A stretch of 64,000 nt of DNA from Candidatus Zixiibacteriota bacterium (GCA_029860345.1 JAOUBJ010000001.1:383089-447088); one strand, 5' to 3'; positions 42,618-52,314 are shown, numbered from the stretch's first letter. Notes: a model not told the origin generated them from the letters alone. Translations and numbers: made by a program.

Positions 42618-43874
42618 TCAGTCCTGAGTCACTTCCCGAATCACCTGAACAAACTGCTCGACCATTGCCTCCGACGTATAGCGACGCGCATAACCTGGTC
42701 GCGGATCGATGATCAGTGTCCCGTCGATCGCCTTTCGTGCCATTTCCATAACGAACTCCACGGCGCGCGAGAGCTCCGATGAACTATTCTGATCGAAACT
42801 GCAACCAGACTGGGTCTCCTCGATCATTTGAGCAACCTGACTGTCCGGCGGCACGGCTGCAATGATCGGTCGTCCGGATGCAAACAGATCGAATAATCGG
42901 GACGGCACGATTCCTTGTTCCTTGGTCGAGGCAAGACTGATGTACAAAAGCGAAGAGACCGACAGAATCTCAATCGTCCGCCGTCTGCTCTGAAAACCAT
43001 GAGCTTGAATAATACCGCTCAATTGATATTTGTGCAACTGAGCCTGAAACCAATCTGTGTCCAGACGACCTACCTGGAGCAGTTTTATTCGGTTGAACAA
43101 TTCAGGTGATTGCTTGCGCAGCATTGCCAACAGTTGGAACAAAGGCTCGACCGGCACCAATTCGTCGAAGGTACCCAGAAGCCCGATATTTACTGTCGTG
43201 CGATCACTCGGCGGCTGCCATATCCGGGCCAGGTCGTTGTCATAGCCGTTGTATATCGTTCGACCGCTTCCAAGGTATTGCGCGATGGCCGGATTACACG
43301 TCGTCAACGCCGCCGCACGCCTTTTGAAGCTATCGATTAACTTCCATGCGCGTTCACATCGGGCACGGTCTGCAAAGGTATCTTCGATTTTGTGACTCAG
43401 CCAATAGTCGCGAAAGTCGGCGATCCAGGGCAGCCCGGTTTCAGCCACCAGCGCTTCTGCAACCGAATGGCACGAGATCGGTGGTGAGGTTGAGATTATT
43501 GCAGCGTATTCATTGGCCCGCATCAGGCTCTTTGCTTTCTGCACGGCCCGGCGGACCCAACCGCGTTTGTTGTCGGGGAAGAATCTGTCGGACAACCATC
43601 CGGCCCTTCGAATTTTTGCGTCGCTGACTTTACGAATCCCAGCCAGATACATAAGCCTCTGCGGATCATAACTGCCGGAACGATGGATGCATGATCGGTC
43701 GAGTCCTTCGAGCAATTCAGTCTCGAAAACACGATAGGCCACCGGCTTGACCGTGAGCACGTCGCAATGAAGGCCATGTGCAGGCAATAGTCGAAACAGC
43801 GACAGGGGTCGTCCCACACCGGCGCCGCCGAGAGGTGGGAAGTAATAGCATATTAGCAAAACGCGCGGTGTCAT
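42618..43874 (-). CDS. Glycosyltransferase (GT4-like)
   Basis: Cytoplasmic GT-B glycosyltransferase of 418 aa, last gene of a seven-gene minus-strand run. N-terminus RVLLICYYFPPLGGAGVGRPLSLFRLL is the glycine-rich acceptor-domain start seen in many family 4 enzymes, with STSPPISCHSVAEAL and WIADFRDYW. Donor domain: IGLLGTFDELVPVEPLFQLLAML, QVGRLD, then SLASTKEQGIVPSRLFDLFASGRPIIAAVPPDSQ, where the E-Q-G...P-S-R-L-F-D motif replaces the usual E-x7-E. Its ATG overlaps the upstream glycosyltransferase stop by four bases. Probably builds a surface polysaccharide; sugar unknown. Confidence 0.86.
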   Translation of the reverse strand: MTPRVLLICYYFPPLGGAGVGRPLSLFRLLPAHGLHCDVLTVKPVAYRVFETELLEGLDRSCIHRSGSYDPQRLMYLAGIRKVSDAKIRRAGWLSDRFFPDNKRGWVRRAVQKAKSLMRANEYAAIISTSPPISCHSVAEALVAETGLPWIADFRDYWLSHKIEDTFADRARCERAWKLIDSFKRRAAALTTCNPAIAQYLGSGRTIYNGYDNDLARIWQPPSDRTTVNIGLLGTFDELVPVEPLFQLLAMLRKQSPELFNRIKLLQVGRLDTDWFQAQLHKYQLSGIIQAHGFQSRRRTIEILSVSSLLYISLASTKEQGIVPSRLFDLFASGRPIIAAVPPDSQVAQMIEETQSGCSFDQNSSSELSRAVEFVMEMARKAIDGTLIIDPRPGYARRYTSEAMVEQFVQVIREVTQD

Positions 43875-44947
43875 CGGGATCTACTCTCGGCCAAATTGCG
43901 CATGATTTCAATCTGAGCGGCTACGTTAGTTTCAAAGATAGCATCCTTCCGCACTCTGTCCAGATTGGACTGTCTCACCGCACCGAAGTCATCCGCCCGG
44001 TCAACTAATGCTCTTAGAATCAATCTCAATGATTGGTCATCATCATTGGGATATAGGCGTCCGTTTTCGTCGTTCAGCCACTCCCGCACGCCGGGTATAT
44101 CGGCAGCGATGGGAAACAGCCCCAAGGCCATAGCTTCGATCAGCGAAGCCGGTGAAGAATCCGAACGTGAAGCCGAGAGATAAACATCGTGCTCGGACAT
44201 GAGTTTAAGAAACTGCCGGCGCGGTTGCCGATCATAGAGTTGCACGCTCGGCGCGGGACAGGCGGCAACCTGCTCGCGGAACCTGGACGCGCCGACACCC
44301 CACGACGGAAAAGTCAGTTGAACGCTGCCGTCGGTAAGCAACGGCTTTAGCGCGCGCAATATGAATTCATTGTTATAGACCGGCGCCTGTGTTCGCGGTA
44401 CGATAATACGAAGCGGCTTTTGAAATCTGTAGTCGGTTTTGTGCATGGAAAGAAAGCGACGCTCAATTCCCCAGGGAACGACACTCCTGGCTTTCAGATT
44501 GGCGATAGATTCAGCCGCAGCTACAAGATAGGCGGAGTCGCCGATTACGTGGTCGGCAGTGCGTAGCGCGCGGCCTGTTTTCCATCGGTGCAAAACCGAT
44601 TTGTGCGGCACGATGAGAACATCAGACCCCCACAGATTCAGCACGATTGGCGGGCTGGTACCCTTCCGGGCCAAAGCTGCGGTGAAACCGTAACCGGAGG
44701 CGAAGTGTGGATTGATCACGTCGGGATCGAACTGCCTGATCAGTCGACGTGTCTGCGGCACGGTCGAAAGATAGTAGAGCGCTTTGATGGGACCACGACC
44801 TTGGAGCAAGTGATGTTCCATCCGGCCCGGCTCCAGCGATGCGGTCATAACCTCGCAGCCCTGAAGCTCCAGTTGATCGGCATACCTTTCGGTATGAAAG
44901 GCCACGGCGTCGGCCAACAACAGTACTTTCAGGGCCGCCCGATTCAT
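43871..44947 (-). CDS. Glycosyltransferase family 4
   Basis: 358 aa from ATG 44947, which overlaps the preceding stop as ATGA; the frame upstream to 45010 lies in the transferase gene and is dropped. KVLLLADAVAFHTERYADQL starts the acceptor domain; NPHFASGYGFTAALARKGTSPPIVLNLWGSDVL parallels the glycosyltransferase at 16409. The donor domain has IIVPRTQAPVYNNEFILRAL and YLSASRSDSSPASLIEAMALGLFPIAADIPGVREWL, with the E-A-M-A-L-G nucleotide-sugar motif. Works with its neighbours on a lipid-linked or surface glycan. Confidence 0.88.
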   Translation of the reverse strand: MNRAALKVLLLADAVAFHTERYADQLELQGCEVMTASLEPGRMEHHLLQGRGPIKALYYLSTVPQTRRLIRQFDPDVINPHFASGYGFTAALARKGTSPPIVLNLWGSDVLIVPHKSVLHRWKTGRALRTADHVIGDSAYLVAAAESIANLKARSVVPWGIERRFLSMHKTDYRFQKPLRIIVPRTQAPVYNNEFILRALKPLLTDGSVQLTFPSWGVGASRFREQVAACPAPSVQLYDRQPRRQFLKLMSEHDVYLSASRSDSSPASLIEAMALGLFPIAADIPGVREWLNDENGRLYPNDDDQSLRLILRALVDRADDFGAVRQSNLDRVRKDAIFETNVAAQIEIMRNLAESRSR

Positions 44948-45870
44948 AGCCATCGCCCCAACCAGGATTTGAAAATGTGACAATTGTACGCGTGAGATTC
45001 TCCACCCCACTTGGACTTGTATTCCAGCAGCCCCTGTGCGTCATCTGGCGAAGCGCCCAGGTTGAGACGTATCACGCCACGCTCTCTCAACCGACGAATC
45101 AGGTCCCACAACATGTATTGATTTGCCTTCAGGTTCGAGAACGCTTTGTCGTAGCAAACCTGCCAGTGCAAAGCGGTCGTTCCTTCGACAAGACAGATGT
45201 GTGAGACCACGGGTTGTCCTTCGTGGTCACACCAGAGCCAGATTATTCGATCATCGCGTGCCGCCAGTGCAGCCAGCCCTTGATAGAACCGTGCGGAGTA
45301 TGTTAGCTTTCTCTTGTGTCGTCGCTCCGTCGCTTCCATCAACCGCATGAAACCCTTCATGTGCGACTCGCTGCGAAACCGTTGGATTGTCACCTGCTCT
45401 CGTGCCGCTTTGCGCAATTCTGACTGCAACTTCTTGTCCGGCGGCGTCCACTCTGCACCCGAGATGCCGATGATCGTGGTGGAACAAGCCAGCGCCGAGT
45501 AGTTGGTGAAGGTTTTGTAGCGGTTGTCAAAATCGGTGAAATGTGCTTTCAGGTATCCGGCCTTGGCAATCGCGTCGAGGATAACTTCAGCGGCCTGATC
45601 ATGCAGTGCGGTATCCCCGGCGCGCAACAAAACGCGGCTGCCCAAACCATCAGGCATCGACTGAAAACGTCGCACCGGTCGCATTCCGAATTCCACTCCC
45701 ATAAGCAGGGCAACGATCTTAGAATCTGCATGGGCCGCCCAATAGACAACTCTGCCGCTCAAGGGCGCCCATAGAGATGCAAATGCTTTCGACAGCAACA
45801 GCGAATCGCCGCTTAGGATTTGCAGCAGGTCCTCATGAGTCCCGTCTGCTGTGAGTCGTGTGACTTTCAT
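44944..45870 (-). CDS. GNAT/FemAB-like acyltransferase
   Basis: 308 aa from ATG 45870, which shares one base with the stop of the propeller gene (TGATG); the frame to 45984 is false. Tandem GNAT folds of the FemAB/BioF2-like (Acetyltransf_6) type: an N-terminal half with LLMGVEFGMRPVRRFQSMPDGLGSR, then KLQSELRKAAREQVTIQRFRSESHMKGFMRLMEATERRHKRK-like basic region, and the C-terminal half with HWQVCYDKAFSNLKANQYMLWDLIRRLRERGVIRLNLG and EYKSKWGGE. Such proteins add aminoacyl or acyl groups to cell-wall or exopolysaccharide intermediates. Donor and acceptor unknown. Confidence 0.8.
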   Translation of the reverse strand: MKVTRLTADGTHEDLLQILSGDSLLLSKAFASLWAPLSGRVVYWAAHADSKIVALLMGVEFGMRPVRRFQSMPDGLGSRVLLRAGDTALHDQAAEVILDAIAKAGYLKAHFTDFDNRYKTFTNYSALACSTTIIGISGAEWTPPDKKLQSELRKAAREQVTIQRFRSESHMKGFMRLMEATERRHKRKLTYSARFYQGLAALAARDDRIIWLWCDHEGQPVVSHICLVEGTTALHWQVCYDKAFSNLKANQYMLWDLIRRLRERGVIRLNLGASPDDAQGLLEYKSKWGGESHAYNCHIFKSWLGRWL

Positions 45871-48092
45871 CACTGACGAACCAGTAGAATCTTCCCTCGC
45901 TGAACTCCTCCCCGGTCGTCCTCCAGTATATAAATGAAGACTCCGGAAGCCACTGCCGTCCCGGCATCGTTGCGTCCAAACCATCCACGGTTGGCGTCCA
46001 ATTCTGAAACCAGCTCACCGGCGGGCGTGTAGATACGCACCGTGCCTGGTCGGCCCCAGTTGAAAGCAAGGCTGTCGTGCGGCGAACGGATTACAAATGG
46101 ATTCGGAAATGCCACCACTTCTTCCAGATCAAAGACGATTTCTCCCACCGGTGATGTCAAAAGAGAAATCCCGGCGTCGGTAGCAATGTACAAATCGCCG
46201 GTTGCCTGGTTGAGAGTAAGGGCATTGATCTTGTCATTGACCAGGCCGCTGTTGGACGTTACGTATACATCAAAGCTACCGGCGGTGGCGTCAAAACGAG
46301 CCAGCCCCGACCGAGTCCCGATCCAGAGATTTCCGCGCCCGTCGAACTCAAGGTCTGTGATGTCACGGTCGACCCCGGCCGGTAAGTCGACGTCAACGAA
46401 TCGTTCGATACCCGGATCGTAGCGCGAAAGCCCGACATTGGTACCAACCCAGAGGATACCGTCGGGGGCGAAACGAACCACCCGGACATTATTGGAGCGG
46501 AGGAAGCTATTGTCTTCCGTATAATGCACACATGAATTGTCGCCGCGATCAAATGGGTCCACACCGACATTGCAGACATATACACCGTTGAATTCGTTGC
46601 CGACCGCCACCAGGCCGGCGCGATAGTCAAGGGACACAACAAAGGTGTGATCGATGCCGTCGGTGGAGCCGAGCGCATCCCATCCGTTGACGGGGTCATC
46701 GATGTTGCTCAGGTCGGCTATGGCAATCGGATTGCCGTTGGCGGCGCGATAGCACGGAACGAAGAGATAACGTCCATCGGTGGCCAGGTCATAGATGACC
46801 ACGAATCTCAGACCGTTGGGCGGATCATCGGTGTTGCCGATCAGAGTCGAGTTCTGTTCGTCGTAATTTGTAACCGCTCCGTTTTCAATTCTGAACAAGC
46901 CGGTTCCGAAAGTCCCCACCCATGAGGCGCCGGTGGAATCCGAGATGGCCACCATTGTACGCGAACCGTTATCGAAGTCGTAGGTTGTCCACAGTTGATC
47001 GATTAACGTAGCTGAGGTCGTGTCGGTGAATACGGCTGTAATGCGGCCGTCGGCGTTGACGGTCAGATCGGCGACCTGATTGGAGGGTAACCCGGTCCAG
47101 GCATATTCGCTGAAGACGGTGCCGTTATCATAGTAGAGCCCCACCCGGTCGGCGGCCAGCCAACGACGATCACCGAACATTAAACCGGTACTGGGCGCTC
47201 GGGGCAGACCCGGTGTCGGGAGCAGCACGGGTGTGCTGTCGGCAATCACACCGTACCCACCGGCGAAGTAGAAGAACAGGGAGTCGTTTTCGATTGACAG
47301 ATCGGTGAAGGGTCTGCCGATGCCGACATTCAGTCGAACAACGCTGGTATCCGTGGGGCTGACGGTAAGACGCCATAGTCCGGTGGAGGCGGCCACAAAA
47401 AGATCTGCCCCAAAGGCAACCACCCGCGCCAGGCCACCACCGTTGAAGAGCTCCGATGAAAAGACTGTCCAGTTATAGCGCGACTTAAGCTGCACCGGGT
47501 TCACAGTGGTGGCCACAGCCAATCCAGCCGAAGTGGCCAACCAGATCGTGTCGTTGATCAACAACAGATCGTTAACTTCCGGGAAATCCGGCAAACTGCC
47601 GAAGCGACCGTAGCTGTCTTGAATCTGGCCGTTGTCCTTCGCCTTGGAAAAAAGCACCAGTCCAATCGAGGTGCCGACCCAAAGGTCATCGCCGTCGTCG
47701 GCCAAGGCGAATAGATCAATAGGGTCATCATTGTTATCTCTGAACACGAACTGTTTGGGCGCGGTCTGGTTGAACCTGACCAATCTGCCTTTACCGGCCA
47801 CCCATTGGCGGCCCGAGTCGTCAACAATCATCTCGTGGATCTCGGTGGTACCGAGACCGTCGACGTTTGTAAATGCTCGCCCTGGTTGGTCGAAATCAGG
47901 AATGGCCAGCAATCCACCGCTTGAGGCTACCCACAAAGTATCATTGATTACAGCCAGCCGGTTGGCCTGCCTAAGGGAGGTCCATGTCCCCCACTCAAGT
48001 GCAACGACCGGTCGACAAAAGCCGAAGACAACGGCCGGCAGTATCAGGAACCAGAGTTTTTGGAGGCGGGCATGAACTTTCGGATTATCCAT
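45870..48092 (-). CDS. Secreted beta-propeller (Reg_prop) protein with C-terminal sorting domain, PorZ-like
   Basis: 740 aa. Residues 1-32 form a signal peptide (LWFLILPAVVFGF...VVA-L). Repeats of the two-component-regulator propeller type run through residues 40-650, for example NDTLWVASSGGLLAI, DDLWVGTSIGLVLF, DGILWVGTNVGLSRYD and GNLWIGTRSGLARFD; there are probably two propellers. The last 85 residues are the sorting domain (VVAFPNPFVIRSPHDSL; TAVASGVFIYILEDDRGGVQRGKILLVRQ). This matches PorZ of the type IX attachment complex in layout, a protein reported to bind anionic LPS. Starts inside lnt (49-bp overlap) and is coupled to the acyltransferase. PorZ function is an inference. Confidence 0.82.
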   Translation of the reverse strand: MDNPKVHARLQKLWFLILPAVVFGFCRPVVALEWGTWTSLRQANRLAVINDTLWVASSGGLLAIPDFDQPGRAFTNVDGLGTTEIHEMIVDDSGRQWVAGKGRLVRFNQTAPKQFVFRDNNDDPIDLFALADDGDDLWVGTSIGLVLFSKAKDNGQIQDSYGRFGSLPDFPEVNDLLLINDTIWLATSAGLAVATTVNPVQLKSRYNWTVFSSELFNGGGLARVVAFGADLFVAASTGLWRLTVSPTDTSVVRLNVGIGRPFTDLSIENDSLFFYFAGGYGVIADSTPVLLPTPGLPRAPSTGLMFGDRRWLAADRVGLYYDNGTVFSEYAWTGLPSNQVADLTVNADGRITAVFTDTTSATLIDQLWTTYDFDNGSRTMVAISDSTGASWVGTFGTGLFRIENGAVTNYDEQNSTLIGNTDDPPNGLRFVVIYDLATDGRYLFVPCYRAANGNPIAIADLSNIDDPVNGWDALGSTDGIDHTFVVSLDYRAGLVAVGNEFNGVYVCNVGVDPFDRGDNSCVHYTEDNSFLRSNNVRVVRFAPDGILWVGTNVGLSRYDPGIERFVDVDLPAGVDRDITDLEFDGRGNLWIGTRSGLARFDATAGSFDVYVTSNSGLVNDKINALTLNQATGDLYIATDAGISLLTSPVGEIVFDLEEVVAFPNPFVIRSPHDSLAFNWGRPGTVRIYTPAGELVSELDANRGWFGRNDAGTAVASGVFIYILEDDRGGVQRGKILLVRQ

Positions 48093-49633
48093 AGTGCCGT
48101 CAATATAGCCACGATTGAAACCGTAAACAAGAACGAGAACCGACCGACCAGATCGCCGTGCTTCGTATATAAGGAGTATTCATCCAATAAGCCCACTTGA
48201 CCGACCAGGGCGTCGACCGTATACAAGTCCAGTTCGCCGTGCATCCGTCCGTAGCCATCAACAATGAAAGTCAGGCCGCTGTTGGCCGAGCGTGCAAACC
48301 AGCAACGATTCTCGACGGCCCGAGTGATAAAGATGCGTGCGTGCTGGTGAAGACCCGGTGATCGGCCCCACCAGGTATCGTTGGTAATGCCCACCACGAA
48401 CTGGGCGCCATCGATAATGGTGCGGCGCACAAACTCCGGGAATGCAGTTTCGAAACATATCAAAACCGAGTAGCTGGCTTCCGGCAGATTGAACATCACC
48501 GAGGAATCGCCGGGACGAAAATCGGACCACCATTGGACATCGTATTGATCGATAAAGGTGAGGTACTTCCTCAAAAAGTCCTTGCGCATGAACGGCAGTT
48601 GGTCCTGGTATGGCACCTGTTCGGAAAAAGGTACCAGTTTGACCTTGTGGTACGATTGCTCAAACCCTCCGGTGGGGCCAAGCTGAAAGCAGGAATTGTG
48701 GTAGCGCTGCACGCCTCCGGGGTAACTGATCGCCAAGGCGCCGACCAAATGGTAGCCGGCCGACTTGCGAGCCACTTCAGCGACTCTCTGGCGACAACCG
48801 CGGTCATTGGACAAATAGCAGGGCGCCGCCGTCTCCGGCCATACGTAGAGCTTCACATCCTCTTGGGCCACCGCCTGAGTGATGGAGTCATAGAGATCGA
48901 TACTGTGGAACTGGTTTCCCTCGCTCCACTTTTCATGCAGCGGCACCGAGCCTTGCATCAAAGCCAGTTTGAAATCACCATCGATCGGAATGCGCGGCAA
49001 TTCGATCCATCCATAGGCGGACAAAGCGACAATGATACCGGCTGAGGCAAACAACGCCGTAATCCGACGCTCCGGCGAAAGTGTCTTGCGAAAGCACTGC
49101 CATAACAAAACGTTGACCGTCACGATCAAGAACGTAAGCCCGTGCACCGAGGTGACGGAGACGAATTGCAGGATGTATGAGTAGTACGCCTGAGTATAAC
49201 CCAAGTCGGACCAGGGAAAGGCAAACTGCGTGAGCGTGCGAAAATACTCCATGCCGGTCCAGAGAATTGGTAAGGCGACCAGAGCAAAAACCGGTCGTAG
49301 CCGATAGAGTTTCCAGAAAGTCATCAGAACCGCCGTGTAGTACCAGCCCACAATCACCACGGCGGCAATCATGCCCGGCGGCGTGACCATGCCGACCCAC
49401 CAGATTGAGAACAACGTGAAAAAGAAACTGAAAAAGTAGGCGGCGTTGAAAGCAGCTCGACGTTCAAGCGAACTGATGATCCAAATCGGACGCACCAACG
49501 AGAACCAAGCCAGAAAACCCAGATGCTCCGGGTAAAAGGCCAGTGAAAGTAAAAAGGACCAGACCAGCAACTCGAGGCGACGCCGTCGTACAACGACATC
49601 CTGAGGAAGAATGACGCGGCCGATTCTTGTCAA
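48044..49633 (-). CDS. lnt: Apolipoprotein N-acyltransferase
   Basis: Inner-membrane enzyme that N-acylates the lipoprotein amino-terminal Cys, a diderm function. 529 aa from TTG 49633, the only available start. Six N-terminal helices, then a nitrilase domain with Glu267 (YVWPETAAP), Lys330 (SYHKVKLVPFSEQVP) and Cys393 (LICFETAFPE), and a C-terminal helix. WWGRSPGLHQHARIFITRAVENRCW is typical. The ribosome site is weak. Lies 16 bases after gpmI and overlaps the propeller gene, so outer-membrane lipoprotein maturation and surface-glycan genes are co-transcribed. Confidence 0.95.
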   Translation of the reverse strand: MTRIGRVILPQDVVVRRRRLELLVWSFLLSLAFYPEHLGFLAWFSLVRPIWIISSLERRAAFNAAYFFSFFFTLFSIWWVGMVTPPGMIAAVVIVGWYYTAVLMTFWKLYRLRPVFALVALPILWTGMEYFRTLTQFAFPWSDLGYTQAYYSYILQFVSVTSVHGLTFLIVTVNVLLWQCFRKTLSPERRITALFASAGIIVALSAYGWIELPRIPIDGDFKLALMQGSVPLHEKWSEGNQFHSIDLYDSITQAVAQEDVKLYVWPETAAPCYLSNDRGCRQRVAEVARKSAGYHLVGALAISYPGGVQRYHNSCFQLGPTGGFEQSYHKVKLVPFSEQVPYQDQLPFMRKDFLRKYLTFIDQYDVQWWSDFRPGDSSVMFNLPEASYSVLICFETAFPEFVRRTIIDGAQFVVGITNDTWWGRSPGLHQHARIFITRAVENRCWFARSANSGLTFIVDGYGRMHGELDLYTVDALVGQVGLLDEYSLYTKHGDLVGRFSFLFTVSIVAILTALWIIRKFMPASKNSGS

Positions 49634-49649
49634 CAGGCCAAGCAGCTTG

Positions 49650-51197
49650 TTACCCTCGTTCTATTAGTGATTTCCCGGTCATCTCAGCCGGGACGTTGAG
49701 TTCCATAACGTGAAGAACAGTGGGTGCAATATCAGCCAGAATACCACCTTCGCGCAGAGCAACAGTTCCCTTTCGTCCAACCTTCTCAGCCGGATCATAC
49801 AAAACGCACGGAACCGGGTTGGTCGTATGTGCGGTCCATGGCCCACCGGAGTCGGGATCGATCATCATTTCAGCATTGCCGTGATCGGCCGTAATCAGGG
49901 CCACCCCAGCCTGACTCCCGACGGCCTCCAACAGCCGCCCCAGTCCGATATCGACAGCTTCCACAGCCTGCCTGGCGGCATCGAAATCGCCGGTATGACC
50001 GACCATGTCGCAGTTGGCATAGTTCAGCACAATCAGATCATACTCGCCCGATGCTATTTTTTGCACCGCATTGTCGGTAACAGCCACCGACGACATTTCC
50101 GGTTGGAGATCGTAGGTAGCCACTTTGGGGGACGGGATCAAGTCGCGATCCTCTCCATCGAATGGTTTTTCGACACCGCCATTGAAAAAAAACGTCACAT
50201 GCGCATACTTCTCAGTCTCAGCCGTGCGAAGTTGTTTTTTGCCGGAGCGCGCAAGAACGGCGCCCAGAATGTTGTCAAGCCGCGTTGATTGGAAAACCAC
50301 TTTGGCCTCGGTCATGGTGACATCGTAGTTGGTCATGGTGACCAACTCGACCTGAGGGTTGTCGGGGTGGTGGTAGCCATCGTTGGCATAACCCAGGAAC
50401 ATCTGAGAGAGCTCGCGCACCCGGTCGGCGCGGAAATTGAACATGACAGCCAGATCGTCATTGTTCAGACATCCGGACGGCCCGCCGTCGTTGGTTATCA
50501 CCAACGGCTCGATGAATTCATCGGTGACGCCGGCTGCATACGATGCCTTGATGGCTTCGAGCGGGTCGTCGAACCTCTGTCCCTCTGCATGCACGATTGC
50601 TCGGTAGGCTTTATCCACACGCTCCCAGCGCTGGTCACGATCCATGGCGAAGTAACGACCGGATATAGTGGCCACCCGGCCCAGCCCTATCTCCTTGAAC
50701 TTGTCCAGCACCTCTTTCATAAAATGTTGACCGGAGTCGGGTGGCGTGTCACGGCCATCCATGAAGGCGTGGAGGTAAACCTCGCCGACGTTTCTATCTT
50801 TGGCCATCTGGACCAGCGCGTAAAGATGCTCCAGGGAGGAGTGTACGCAACCATTGGAGACCAGTCCGAAAAGATGCATCCCCTTACCCGCAGCCGCGGC
50901 GCGATCAATGGCTGATGATAGCGATGGATTTTCGAAGAACGAACGGTCGGCGATTGCCTGATCGATGCGCGAGATATCCTGATAGACGATGCGGCCCGAA
51001 CCGAGATTGAGATGCCCCACTTCGCTGTTGCCCATCTGCCCGTCGGGCAGGCCAACGGCAGCGCCGGAGCCATCAATCAGAGTGTTGGGATGCTCGGCCA
51101 TCAGCCGGTCGAAATTCGGTTTGGTTGCTAAGGCGATAGCGTTGTCGGGCAGCGGCTCGCGCCAGCCAAAACCATCCATAATGCACAGAAGAATCAT
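49650..51197 (-). CDS. gpmI: 2,3-bisphosphoglycerate-independent phosphoglycerate mutase
   Basis: Interconverts 3- and 2-phosphoglycerate in glycolysis, with two manganese ions. 515 aa, standard length. ATG preceded by AAGGGA. LLCIMDGFGWRE is the first metal motif; the nucleophilic Ser is in QMGNSEVGHLNLGSGRIVYQD. The inserted phosphotransferase domain carries HAFMDGRDTPPDSG and TISGRYFAMDRDQRWER; the C-terminal metal ligands lie in NYANCDMVGHTGDFDAA and ITADHGNAEMM. Lies 26 bases after purM. Confidence 0.97.
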   Translation of the reverse strand: MILLCIMDGFGWREPLPDNAIALATKPNFDRLMAEHPNTLIDGSGAAVGLPDGQMGNSEVGHLNLGSGRIVYQDISRIDQAIADRSFFENPSLSSAIDRAAAAGKGMHLFGLVSNGCVHSSLEHLYALVQMAKDRNVGEVYLHAFMDGRDTPPDSGQHFMKEVLDKFKEIGLGRVATISGRYFAMDRDQRWERVDKAYRAIVHAEGQRFDDPLEAIKASYAAGVTDEFIEPLVITNDGGPSGCLNNDDLAVMFNFRADRVRELSQMFLGYANDGYHHPDNPQVELVTMTNYDVTMTEAKVVFQSTRLDNILGAVLARSGKKQLRTAETEKYAHVTFFFNGGVEKPFDGEDRDLIPSPKVATYDLQPEMSSVAVTDNAVQKIASGEYDLIVLNYANCDMVGHTGDFDAARQAVEAVDIGLGRLLEAVGSQAGVALITADHGNAEMMIDPDSGGPWTAHTTNPVPCVLYDPAEKVGRKGTVALREGGILADIAPTVLHVMELNVPAEMTGKSLIERG

Positions 51198-51223
51198 GCT
51201 ATCCCTTGGATCAATGCAGTCGT

Positions 51224-52285
51224 TCAGTCACCGATCATGACCACCGGTTCGCTTCCGGTGACAACTCGGCCGATCCTATAAACCTGTTCACCCATCTGTT
51301 CTACAGCGGCACAGACGCTATCGGCATCTTTTGCCTCGACCACGATTATATAACCGATGCCCATGTTGAAGGTTCGATAGATGTCGTCAGGATCGATGTT
51401 CCCCAGGTCTTTAAGAATCGTGAAAATCGGCGGCACCGGCCACTTGCTCTTGTCGATCTCGGCGCTCAGACCGTCGGGCATGACGCGATTGAGATTGCCC
51501 TGGATTCCACCGCCGGTAATATGCGCCATGCCGTGGACGGCAAACTGAGGCAACAACGGATGCACAATCGGCGCGTAACAGCGATGCACAGCCAAAAGCG
51601 CCTCACCGATTGTCGTTTTTAGCTGCGGGAAAAAATCGTCCGGCTTGAGACGAGCGATCTCAAAGACGACCTTTCGGGCCAAAGTGAAACCATTTGTGTG
51701 CAGACCGTTCGAGGGCAGACCAAGACAGACGTCACCCTCTTTGATAGCCGAACCGTCGATGACATTGGCCCGATCAGCCATACCGACGATAAACCCGGCC
51801 AGATCGTACTCACCCGGCTGGTAAAGATCTGTTAGTTCCGCTGTCTCGCCGCCCAAAAGAGCCATGCCGACATTTCGACAGCCGCGGCTGAGTCCTTCGA
51901 CCAAGTCGGCCACCACGTTTTGGTCAAGCTTGCCGATGCCGATGTAGTCCAAGAAGAAAAGCGGCTTGGCGCCGTGCACCAGAATATCACCAACACAATG
52001 ATTGATCAGGTCTTCGCCGACAGTGTCGTGACGCCCGGTCACGAAAGCCAGTTTCAGTTTGGTGCCGACTGAGTCGGTCGAGGAAATAAACACCGGCTCG
52101 GCCAGGCCGCTCATGTCCGGCTTGAATAAACCTCCGAAAGCTCCAATATCGCTCAGCACCTGGTCGTTGAAGGTCGACGCAGCCAGTTTCTTGATTCGCT
52201 GCACGGCGGCGTCACCGGCTGAGATATCGACTCCTGAGTCGGCGTATGTGAGTTTGGTTTTCTTGCTTGAGTCGTTCATTGGCAT
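51224..52285 (-). CDS. purM: Phosphoribosylformylglycinamidine cyclo-ligase
   Basis: Closes the imidazole ring in purine synthesis (FGAM to AIR). The N-terminus is uncertain: ATG 52285 (353 aa) or 52279 two codons later; GTG/ATG extension to 52303 is less likely. TYADSGVDISAGDAAVQRIKKL, STDSVGTKLKLAFVTGRHDTVGEDLINHCVGDILV in part, FLDYIGIGKLD, ALLGGETAEL and THITGGGIQGNL-like AHITGGGIQGNLNRVMP are the AIRS motifs. No Shine-Dalgarno sequence is seen and a TATAAT abuts the ATG. Divergent from the methyltransferase gene. Confidence 0.95.
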   Translation of the reverse strand: MPMNDSSKKTKLTYADSGVDISAGDAAVQRIKKLAASTFNDQVLSDIGAFGGLFKPDMSGLAEPVFISSTDSVGTKLKLAFVTGRHDTVGEDLINHCVGDILVHGAKPLFFLDYIGIGKLDQNVVADLVEGLSRGCRNVGMALLGGETAELTDLYQPGEYDLAGFIVGMADRANVIDGSAIKEGDVCLGLPSNGLHTNGFTLARKVVFEIARLKPDDFFPQLKTTIGEALLAVHRCYAPIVHPLLPQFAVHGMAHITGGGIQGNLNRVMPDGLSAEIDKSKWPVPPIFTILKDLGNIDPDDIYRTFNMGIGYIIVVEAKDADSVCAAVEQMGEQVYRIGRVVTGSEPVVMIGD

Positions 52286-52314
52286 TATATATGTGGCGAC
52301 CAAATGAAAGTCAA
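52284..52314 (-). promoter_or_regulatory. Candidate purM promoter
   Basis: Minus strand: TTGACT at 52314-52309, a long 19-nt spacer, then TATAAT at 52289-52284 touching the first purM ATG. If real, the transcript would be leaderless or nearly so. Confidence 0.3.
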
